From Thermoproteota archaeon (GTDB lineage: Archaea; Korarchaeota; Korarchaeia; Korarchaeales; Korarchaeaceae): a DNA stretch of 7,705 nt. The DNA is taken from assembly GCA_015521385.1 (NCBI GenBank), contig WAOH01000025.1:1-7705 (forward strand), written 5' to 3'. A program made the translations under genes and the position numbers. The notes beneath the pieces are model-generated. The model was not told the origin of the DNA. It searched no databases and saw only the letters and a program-made list of their open reading frames with translations. Positions 1-5,084 of this stretch are shown in pieces (within the stretch, counting starts at the first letter, position 1; each line of letters opens with the position of its first letter).

Positions 1-402
1 CACCCGGACGTGAACGAGGCCAGAAGGCGCGCTGAGGAGGTGCTGAAGCTCACCGGCCTCTACGAGAAGAGGAACATGAGGGCCGGATCCCTCAACCTGC
101 CCGAGAAGAAGAGGCTCGAGCTTTCGAGGGCGCTGGCGACCGAGCCCAAGCTGCTACTGCTGGACGAGGTCGTCGCCGGGCTCAACCCCTCGGAGGTTGA
201 TGAGCTTCTGAAGCTGCTCAGGGAGATAAACGAGTCGGGCGTGACGATCCTGATGGTGGAGCACGTGATGAGGGCCGTGATGAACATCTCGGAGAGGATA
301 ATCGTGATGGATTACGGGGTGAAGATAGCGGAGGGAACGCCACAGGAGATAGCGAGCGATCCCAGGGTGATAGAGGCCTACTTGGGGAGGGAGGAGCTAT
401 GA
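1..402 (+). CDS. livG: LivG-like branched-chain amino-acid/amide ABC transporter ATP-binding protein (partial, C-terminal 133 residues)
   Basis: Cytoplasmic ATPase subunit of a HAAT-family (Liv-type) importer; it would pair with the next gene to power uptake of branched-chain amino acids, amides or carboxylates. The frame is open to base 1, so the gene starts outside the window and the Walker A half is missing. Residues are counted from the first codon. The Walker B strand LLLLDE (51-56), the D-loop region AGLNP (59-63) and the switch histidine in VEH (86-88) are present. The C-terminal end, EGTPQEI then AYLG, is typical of LivG. The ABC signature reads LNLPEKKR (31-38) instead of LSGGQ, and VV replaces the usual PA or PS after the Walker B glutamate; from memory, a LivG subgroup has such LPxxKR signatures. 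The stop TGA (400-402) overlaps the ATG of the next gene in ATGA, so translation is probably coupled. Substrate cannot be read from the ATPase. Confidence 0.9.
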   Translation, partial: HPDVNEARRRAEEVLKLTGLYEKRNMRAGSLNLPEKKRLELSRALATEPKLLLLDEVVAGLNPSEVDELLKLLREINESGVTILMVEHVMRAVMNISERIIVMDYGVKIAEGTPQEIASDPRVIEAYLGREEL

Positions 403-1109
403 GTCTCTTGGACGTCAGGGACGTTGATGTGTTCTACGGCGACGCCCAGGCGCTGTGGGGCGTCTCCTTCCAGGTGGAGAAGGGAACCATTACGTCCATA
501 GTGGGCGCGAACGGGGCAGGGAAGACCACCATAATGAAGACCATATCGGGGCTCCTGATCCCCAGGTCCGGAACCATAGTGTTCGAGGGCCGGGATATCA
601 CGAGAGAGGAGCCTCACAGGAGGGTGGAGATGGGGATAGCCCACGTGCCAGAGGGTAGGCAGCTCTTCCCGAGGCTCACGGTCATGGAGAACCTGAGGGC
701 GGCAGCCTACACTAAAAGGGCCAGGGAGAAGTTCCAAGACACGCTGGAGGAGGTGTTCAACCTGTTCCCCATCCTCAGGGAGAGGAGGAATCAGCTAGCC
801 GGTACGCTCAGCGGCGGAGAGCAGCAGATGCTGGCGATAGCCAGGGGGCTGATCCTAAGGCCCGAGATCCTGATGCTGGACGAGCCCTCCCTCGGCCTGG
901 CGCCCAAGCTCGTCATAATGATCCTCAACCTCGTCAGGAGGCTGAAGGAGGAGGGTTACACGATCCTACTGGTCGAGCAGAACGTCTATCAGGCACTGAA
1001 GCTCTCCGACAGAGCATACGTCTTGGAGACCGGGAGAATAGTTAAATCCGGAACTGGTGAGGAGTTATTGAAGGACGAGGATGTGAAGAGGGCCTATCTG
1101 GGGTTGTGA
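399..1109 (+). CDS. livF: LivF-like branched-chain amino-acid/amide ABC transporter ATP-binding protein
   Basis: Second cytoplasmic ATPase of the Liv-type importer, 236 residues, the usual LivF length. Walker A GANGAGKTT is at 36-44, the Q-loop sits in the LivF hallmark VPEGRQLFP (83-91, Q88), the signature LSGGE at 137-141, and Walker B LMLDEP at 158-163 with catalytic E162. The switch position reads VEQN rather than VEH, which is normal for LivF. The C-terminus ending in AYLGL matches the family. The ATG at 399 overlaps the stop of the LivG-like gene and is preceded by a purine-rich ribosome binding site (GGGAGGAG just upstream of 397). The TGA at 1107-1109 overlaps the next start in the same manner, so the three genes form one operon. 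The permease (LivH, LivM) and binding-protein (LivJ/K) genes are not in the window and probably lie upstream. Confidence 0.94.
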   Translation: MSLLDVRDVDVFYGDAQALWGVSFQVEKGTITSIVGANGAGKTTIMKTISGLLIPRSGTIVFEGRDITREEPHRRVEMGIAHVPEGRQLFPRLTVMENLRAAAYTKRAREKFQDTLEEVFNLFPILRERRNQLAGTLSGGEQQMLAIARGLILRPEILMLDEPSLGLAPKLVIMILNLVRRLKEEGYTILLVEQNVYQALKLSDRAYVLETGRIVKSGTGEELLKDEDVKRAYLGL

Positions 1110-1831
1110 GGATGTACGGTTGGAGGGCCAGGGTCGGTCTCATAGTGCCCTCCTCCAACACCACGATGGAGGAGGAGTTCAGGAGCGTCCTGCCTGATGG
1201 TGTGTCCCTTCACGTCGCTAGGGTCAGGCTCAGGAAGGTCAACGTCGAGGAGCTCAAGAGGATGGAGGAGTACGTGGAGCTCGCCGCTGACATGCTGGCC
1301 GATGCCGGCGTCGACGTCATAGCCTACGGATGCACCACCGGGAGCCTGGTCGGCGGGGTGGGCTACGACGAGAGGATAGCCGAGAGGATCGAGAGGATGA
1401 CGGGGGTCAAGGCGGTGGCCACTGCCACGGCTGTAGTGGAAGCCCTCCGCCATCTGGACGTGAAGAGCGTGGCCGTGGCCACTCCCTACATAGACGAGGT
1501 TAACAAGAAGGAGGAGGAGTTCCTCGAGGGGAACGGGTTCAAGGTCGTCTCGATGATAGGGCTTGGCATAGAGGACAACATAGAGATAGGGAGGCAGGCA
1601 CCGGAAGTCGCGTACAGGCTGGGGAAGGCGGCCTTCCATCGCGATGCCGATGGCCTGTTCATAAGCTGCACCAACTTCAGAACTTTCGAGGTGCTCGAGG
1701 CACTGGAGGTCGATCTAGGTAAGCCGGTTATCTCCAGCAACTCCGCAACCTTATGGGCCGTTCTCAGGGAAGTCGGAATCAAGGAACCGGTGATCGGTCT
1801 AGGGGAGCTGCTGGAATTCGGGCTCAGCTGA
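1106..1831 (+). CDS. Maleate isomerase / arylmalonate decarboxylase family protein (Asp/Glu racemase superfamily)
   Basis: A soluble cytoplasmic enzyme of about 240 residues in the Asp/Glu racemase superfamily. Members use one or two cysteines near substrate carboxylates; maleate cis-trans isomerases have both, arylmalonate decarboxylases only the second. Counting from GTG 1106, both are here: C76 in GCTTGS and C188 in SCTNFR. Other family signs are VPSSNTT near the N-terminus (14-20), PY at 127-128 and an Asn in DNIEIGR (N158). The set fits maleate isomerase (maleate to fumarate) better than decarboxylase or racemase, but a relative acting on another dicarboxylate is possible. The start is ambiguous: GTG 1106 overlaps the LivF stop in GTGA, while ATG 1112 gives the more family-like beginning MYGWRARVG; neither has a well-spaced ribosome binding site, so coupling to livF is likely. 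Its place behind two Liv ATPases suggests the transporter imports its substrate or a precursor; this is inference. Confidence 0.85.
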   Translation: MRMYGWRARVGLIVPSSNTTMEEEFRSVLPDGVSLHVARVRLRKVNVEELKRMEEYVELAADMLADAGVDVIAYGCTTGSLVGGVGYDERIAERIERMTGVKAVATATAVVEALRHLDVKSVAVATPYIDEVNKKEEEFLEGNGFKVVSMIGLGIEDNIEIGRQAPEVAYRLGKAAFHRDADGLFISCTNFRTFEVLEALEVDLGKPVISSNSATLWAVLREVGIKEPVIGLGELLEFGLS

Positions 1832-1885
1832 TCCCTCCCCCTTCCACATTTTCCCGGCCGATGTTTCATGGCCATATACCGACCG

Positions 1886-1900
1886 TTTTTTCAACTTTTC
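1886..1900 (+). terminator. Oligo-T terminator candidate after the Liv/isomerase operon
   Basis: TTTTTTCAACTTTTC lies 55 bases after the isomerase stop in an otherwise GC-rich gap. Runs of T on the non-template strand are enough to end transcription in archaea, so this is a reasonable end for the rightward operon. No strong hairpin precedes it. The rest of the gap 1832-1931 shows only a short inverted repeat near its right end. Confidence 0.5.
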
Positions 1901-1931
1901 GCGGATCTCACGAGGTGGCCCTGAATCCCAT

Positions 1932-3086
1932 TCAGGAGCTCCTCACCGATCTGATATAGGAAATAGCCATGTAGATGCCGACAAAGGCAAGGCAGGCTGC
2001 GGAGAATCCGAAGGCGGTGTGGTAGCTGAAGGCAGCTATGAGAGCGCCGGTCACGAGGGGGGCTGGCAGTCTGGAGAAGGATATGGCCGTTGAGAGGAAC
2101 GCCACCGCATCCTGCGGGTTTTCGGGGGCCATCTCGGACACCGTGGCGGTGGCTATGGGGGCGTAGCTCGACATGCCCAGCCCCAGCAGGAAGGCAGAGA
2201 TGAGGAAGCCCGGTATTCCCGCGTCCGGCACGATGTACACCGCTATCCCCGAGACCATGAAGAGCTCCGAGAGGGCGAGGACCGACCTCTTATCACTCAC
2301 CCTGTCCGAGAGCCATCCAACCGGTATCCCGGCCAAGGTGGACGTCAGGGTCTCTATGACCGCAGCCATCGCCACATGCTCGACGCCGGCGCCGAAGATC
2401 GCGGGGGCCATGACCAGGTGGAACGGCAGGAAGGAGTTCCTCGCGAAGTTGTTGACTATGGTGAGGGCCACTATCCCCTTGATCTCGGGGGTGAGGGACC
2501 CCTTCCAGAAGGAGATTCTGCCCTTGCCCTTGACTCCGAATTCCTTTATCATCGGGGAGATCAGCACGGTGGAGATCAACCCCAGAAACAGGCCCAACGC
2601 GAGGACCAAGTCCCTAGTAGCCACCGCCACCAAGAGCGCCCCCGCGGCTGGTCCGAGGATGGCCCCCACCTGCCACGAGACCCTCACCGAGCTGAAGGCG
2701 GTCCCTACCTTCCTCTTGAAGAGCAGGCTGGTGACCTGATTCCTCCCCATTATGTGCAGGGCCCTGCCCAGCCTGGCCAAGGCGAGGGAGCCGAAGATCA
2801 CAGCTGGCGACACGCCCACCAGCAGTAGACCGGAGGAGAGGGATATGCCGAGGGAGCCTATCAGAAAGGTGAGGGAGGGGGAGGCGAATGCTGCGAATGC
2901 CCACCTGAAAACGAACTCCATGAGGTTAGCTCCCGAGGCTATGATCCCGTAAGTCGCGGCGTCAACGCCTGCCTCCTCCACCAGGAAGGGCCATATTGGC
3001 TGGTAGAGGGAGATGGTCATCCCGGCTAGGAAGGAGCTGAGCAGGACTATGAGGAGTTCCCTCCTGATCCTCGGAATGGACTTCAC
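1932..3086 (-). CDS. Major facilitator superfamily (MFS) transporter
   Basis: Integral membrane secondary transporter of 384 residues, within the usual MFS range. About 11-12 hydrophobic segments run through the whole protein, starting near residue 11 and ending near 378. The first half lacks a clear motif A, but the second-half copy is plain: GWLSDRVSDKR at 257-267, in the loop expected between helices 8 and 9. The many Gly and Ala in segments (for example LGPAAGALL) are typical. Substrate and direction cannot be told from sequence; drug or metabolite efflux is as likely as uptake. The start is GTG (3084-3086); no ribosome binding site precedes it, but a TATA-like element lies about 22 bases upstream, which suggests a leaderless transcript. 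The membrane regulator gene ends 35 bases upstream on the same strand, so it may control this transporter (inference). Confidence 0.88.
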   Translation of the reverse strand: MKSIPRIRRELLIVLLSSFLAGMTISLYQPIWPFLVEEAGVDAATYGIIASGANLMEFVFRWAFAAFASPSLTFLIGSLGISLSSGLLLVGVSPAVIFGSLALARLGRALHIMGRNQVTSLLFKRKVGTAFSSVRVSWQVGAILGPAAGALLVAVATRDLVLALGLFLGLISTVLISPMIKEFGVKGKGRISFWKGSLTPEIKGIVALTIVNNFARNSFLPFHLVMAPAIFGAGVEHVAMAAVIETLTSTLAGIPVGWLSDRVSDKRSVLALSELFMVSGIAVYIVPDAGIPGFLISAFLLGLGMSSYAPIATATVSEMAPENPQDAVAFLSTAISFSRLPAPLVTGALIAAFSYHTAFGFSAACLAFVGIYMAISYIRSVRSS

Positions 3087-3103
3087 CGTGGGAGCGATCC
3101 CCG

Positions 3104-3121
3104 ATTTAATATCTCCTTTCC
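3104..3121 (-). promoter_or_regulatory. Archaeal promoter for the MFS gene (BRE plus TATA-like box)
   Basis: Read on the - strand, GGAAAGGAG (3121-3113) is followed by ATATTAAAT (3112-3104). The purine-rich stretch fits a BRE and the AT stretch a TATA box in a GC-rich setting. The box centre is about 22 bases before the GTG at 3086, so transcription should begin at or next to the start codon. This agrees with the missing ribosome binding site. Confidence 0.5.
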
Positions 3122-3946
3122 CTAACGGATGTGACCCCTGTCCTTGAGCGCATCCTTACCCAACTTGGACAGGCGTACCAGGCTCCCCGACTTGGTTCTC
3201 TCCACCTCCACGAGCCCCTTTCCCTCCAGCCGCCTCACCCTCCTCCAGGCAGTGGTCTTGGGGAGGGACAGCTCCTCCCTTATGTCTGAGAGGCTCTTCT
3301 CACCCTCCGCAAGCGAGCTGAGGATCCTCATATCCGTTGAGTCCAGTTCGAACCTCCTGTTACGGGATCTCTTGCTCAGAAGGAAGAGAACCATCGCCAG
3401 AGCCGGCAACAGGGCCAGGAGATAGTACGGGAGGTTATCCCCCACTCTTCCCTCCCTGGGAGGGGCTGTGTACACGTAATCCAAGGTGAAGGGAGGTTCC
3501 AACGTCAGTTCAAGGTAGGAGGGCCCCTCTCTTATCGAAACAGGGGTCTTGGAGAGGCCCACCACGTCGGGGTCCCCCATCAACCTGATCGACACGAGCG
3601 AGTATGACGTGGTCGACACGTTCAGGCTCCAGACGAGGCCCCTCTTGTAGGTCAGGCTTTGAGTCTCGTAAGTCACGTTGATCTCATCAGCCACCTCGGC
3701 ATCCACCACGACGGTGTCACCCTTCAGCGTGTAGTTGAGGGGGAGGCCCTCCTCGTCCACGACTGTTAGGAGGGTGGGCTGCCCAAGGAGCGGGATCTCG
3801 ACTATCGGATCCTCAACCGGCGTTACGATGCTGACCGTGCACCACCCATCCGGATACACATCTATTATCGCGTTCGCCGGGCCTCCCAAGGCTGTGGTGA
3901 GCGTTACGATCAATATAGTTGCGAGTAGTGGGGGAGCCCGCCTCAT
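3122..3946 (-). CDS. Membrane-anchored winged-helix transcriptional regulator with extracytoplasmic domain (COG2512-like)
   Basis: A predicted one-component transmembrane regulator of 274 residues. Order: signal peptide or first anchor (1-26, hydrophobic ATILIVTLTTAL, then an ANA-like cleavage site); a beta-rich extracytoplasmic region (about 27-170) with NXT/NXS sites such as NYT, NVT and NVS; a membrane helix (about 172-191); a basic stop-transfer stretch KRSRNRR (192-198); and a winged helix-turn-helix (about 202-270) whose recognition helix covers TTAWRRVRRLEGKGLV (231-246). This layout matches archaeal membrane-associated regulators of the COG2512 type, which are thought to sense envelope signals and bind DNA at the membrane; ligand and targets are unknown. 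The ATG (3944-3946) has a ribosome binding site GAGGG on the - strand (3959-3955) with an 8-base spacer. Neighbours are a secreted helical protein upstream (37-base gap) and an MFS transporter downstream (35-base gap), both plausible partners. Confidence 0.82.
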   Translation of the reverse strand: MRRAPPLLATILIVTLTTALGGPANAIIDVYPDGWCTVSIVTPVEDPIVEIPLLGQPTLLTVVDEEGLPLNYTLKGDTVVVDAEVADEINVTYETQSLTYKRGLVWSLNVSTTSYSLVSIRLMGDPDVVGLSKTPVSIREGPSYLELTLEPPFTLDYVYTAPPREGRVGDNLPYYLLALLPALAMVLFLLSKRSRNRRFELDSTDMRILSSLAEGEKSLSDIREELSLPKTTAWRRVRRLEGKGLVEVERTKSGSLVRLSKLGKDALKDRGHIR

Positions 3947-3969
3947 CGGGATGTCCCTCGGTGGGAAGG

Positions 3970-4020
3970 AAAAAATAATGCGGTCAGGTACCTATCCTGC
4001 GGCAGACCCTGAGGTACCTG
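3970..4020 (-). terminator. Stem-loop plus T6 run at the end of the secreted helical protein gene
   Basis: CAGGTACCT (3985-3993) and AGGTACCTG (4012-4020) form a perfect 9-base inverted repeat with an 18-base loop overlapping the stop codon at 3984-3986. On the - strand it is followed after about ten bases by a T6 run (3975-3970). This resembles a terminator or a processing/attenuation site between this gene and the regulator gene. The AT stretch also lies about 29 bases before the regulator ATG, so a weak TATA box is the alternative reading. Confidence 0.4.
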
Positions 4021-4856
4021 AAGAGCTGCCTCACGTCCTCCAGCGCTAGGAACCTCTGTCCATTTTCAACGTGCCTCTTCAGAGAAAGCAGCGTCCTCTC
4101 TATGCTGTTCTTCAGTTTGAGTACCTTCTCAGCGTCTTCCGTCCTGTTCTCCCTCATGAGCTTCTTGTAGATCAGGTCCAGCCTGACGACGCACCTCTCA
4201 GAGGCCCTCTCAATCCTCTTCACCCTGTTTAGGACCTTCTCCCTGGTCAGGTTGAGGTGCTCCTTCGCAGCTCCCCTCACATCGCTGTATAGGGATTTTA
4301 GGTCATTGACCGCCTCCTCTATCTTCGCACGAGCCCCTTCCAAGTCTCCGGACTTGAGGAGCGATTTGGCCTCCTCCAAGAGGGACTTTATCTCCTCCAC
4401 TTGGGAGGTGAAGTTCGTGGTGTCCACTCCCCTGTTCTCCAAGGCCTGTATCACCCTCTCAACCCTAGCTACCGCCCTGCTCAGCCTTCCAATGACTATC
4501 CTGAGCCTTGCTCCCTCCCTTATGACGTCGACATCCTTTATCTCCTTCAGCACATCTCTTATCACTGAGAGGGCTTCTCTGGCTTTTTCAACCGCGGCTT
4601 CGTACTCTCCGGAGGAGATAAGGGAATTTGCCTCCTCGATCAGCGGATCGGCCCTAGCTATGGCATCTTCTACCTTGCTGGCCGTCTCGTCATCCAGATT
4701 GCCCATTATACCCTGGAGGAAGGACTTGACATTCTTGTACGACTGAATCAGCTTCCTAGCCAGTTCCTCGGTACCCGCTTGAGCGTAGACGGGGAGTGTA
4801 AGCAGGGCTATCAGTGAGACGCTGGCCAAGATCAAGATGGGCTTTTTCCACACCAT
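3984..4856 (-). CDS. Secreted all-helical repeat protein of unknown function (TPR-like hairpins)
   Basis: I do not recognise a named family. The 290-residue product begins with a clear signal peptide (KK at 4-5, hydrophobic 6-22, cleavage likely after VYA or AQA at 25-27), so it is exported. The rest is charged and helical, rich in Glu, Lys, Arg, Leu and Ala. It holds degenerate repeats: AxSLISSGEYEAA (76-88) and AKSLLKSGDLEGA (163-175) lie 87 residues apart with matching Gly, Ala, Lys and EA positions, and a third, weaker copy centres on RHVENGQRFLALED (261-274). These look like TPR-type helical hairpins used for protein binding. Only two cysteines remain (C222, C285), which might form a disulfide. 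No enzyme motif or C-terminal anchor is visible. The ATG (4854-4856) has a good ribosome binding site, GGGGAG at 4867-4862 on the - strand. It is first in line before the membrane regulator, so it might be a sensor partner or a target; this is inference. Confidence 0.8.
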   Translation of the reverse strand: MVWKKPILILASVSLIALLTLPVYAQAGTEELARKLIQSYKNVKSFLQGIMGNLDDETASKVEDAIARADPLIEEANSLISSGEYEAAVEKAREALSVIRDVLKEIKDVDVIREGARLRIVIGRLSRAVARVERVIQALENRGVDTTNFTSQVEEIKSLLEEAKSLLKSGDLEGARAKIEEAVNDLKSLYSDVRGAAKEHLNLTREKVLNRVKRIERASERCVVRLDLIYKKLMRENRTEDAEKVLKLKNSIERTLLSLKRHVENGQRFLALEDVRQLFRYLRVCRRIGT

Positions 4857-4948
4857 CTCATCTCCCCACCCAATCGGCGGGGGAGGGTAGATTAGGGATG
4901 CGCGCGGAACGGCGGTGGGACGGCATTCGGGGGAACCTGCGGATTACC

Positions 4949-4956
4949 TTTATATA
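4949..4956 (+). promoter_or_regulatory. TATA box of the dehydrogenase-aminotransferase operon
   Basis: TTTATATA is an ideal archaeal TATA box and stands out against the GC-rich surroundings. Its centre predicts a transcription start near 4977-4980. The message would then begin right at the ribosome binding site GAGGTGAT (4978-4985) and ATG 4989. Sequence upstream (CGGATTACC) is only a fair BRE. Confidence 0.7.
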
Positions 4957-4977
4957 GTGTCTGGGGAGTCGCACGCA

Positions 4978-4985
4978 GAGGTGAT
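4978..4985 (+). promoter_or_regulatory. Strong ribosome binding site GAGGTGAT for ATG 4989
   Basis: GAGGTGAT complements the conserved 3' end of archaeal 16S rRNA over its full length and is spaced three bases from ATG 4989. It marks that ATG as the intended start of the transcript's first gene, although that frame closes at 5084. Confidence 0.7.
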
Positions 4986-4988
4986 CTC

Positions 4989-5084
4989 ATGAGGGGTCTC
5001 ATCGCCCTGAGGTTAGATGGGGCCTTCCTTGGAGGTGTCAGCCTTTCGCACCTCCGAGGTGGTGTCCTTTGGAGAGTTGAGTGA
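4989..5084 (+). other. Short 31-codon frame with ideal start signals; probably the displaced N-terminus of the dehydrogenase gene
   Basis: ATG 4989 has the best promoter and ribosome binding site in the window, yet its frame (beginning MRGLIALRLDG) stops at TGA 5082-5084. The dehydrogenase frame is shifted by one base. Both frames share the GGGG run at 5018-5021. Taking out one G there would join them into a single protein of about 455 residues beginning MRGLIALRLDGPSLEVSAF, which reads smoothly. I therefore think this is the true N-terminus cut off by a one-base insertion, a sequencing error or a +1 recoding event. A regulatory leader peptide is less likely, because its stop lies well inside the next coding region. 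Confidence 0.5.

Larger units (their letters stand above)
4857..4988. promoter_or_regulatory. Divergent intergenic region
   Basis: This 132-base gap separates the leftward secreted-protein gene from the rightward dehydrogenase operon and is very GC-rich apart from the AT stretch at 4945-4957. The rightward promoter is clear. For the leftward gene only a weak element is near (TAATCTA on the - strand at 4894-4888, about 35 bases from the ATG). Because TTTATATA reads as TATATAAA on the other strand, the same box could in principle serve both directions. Confidence 0.5.

Noticed and set aside
957..985. Missing switch histidine in the LivF-like protein (VEQN instead of VEH)
   Set aside because: Glutamine at this position is normal for the LivF family, so it is not a defect.
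1920..1936. 7-base inverted repeat CCTGAAT/ATTCAGG with a 3-base loop at the MFS stop codon
   Set aside because: It has no T-run downstream on the - strand and could easily arise by chance; not strong enough to call a terminator.
2173..2828. Long + strand frames opposite the MFS gene
   Set aside because: They lack membrane or family features and have skewed composition (rich in Pro, Arg, Gly or Gln); the - strand frame is a clear MFS protein, so these are antisense shadows.
4252..4746. 164-codon + strand frame opposite the secreted helical protein
   Set aside because: Serine- and leucine-rich shadow of an Arg/Glu/Lys-rich helical gene on the - strand; the latter has the signal peptide and ribosome binding site.
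4989..5084. Leader peptide controlling the dehydrogenase operon by attenuation
   Set aside because: No run of regulatory codons or following hairpin and T-run is seen, and its stop lies 65 bases inside the next coding region; a frameshifted N-terminus explains the data better.
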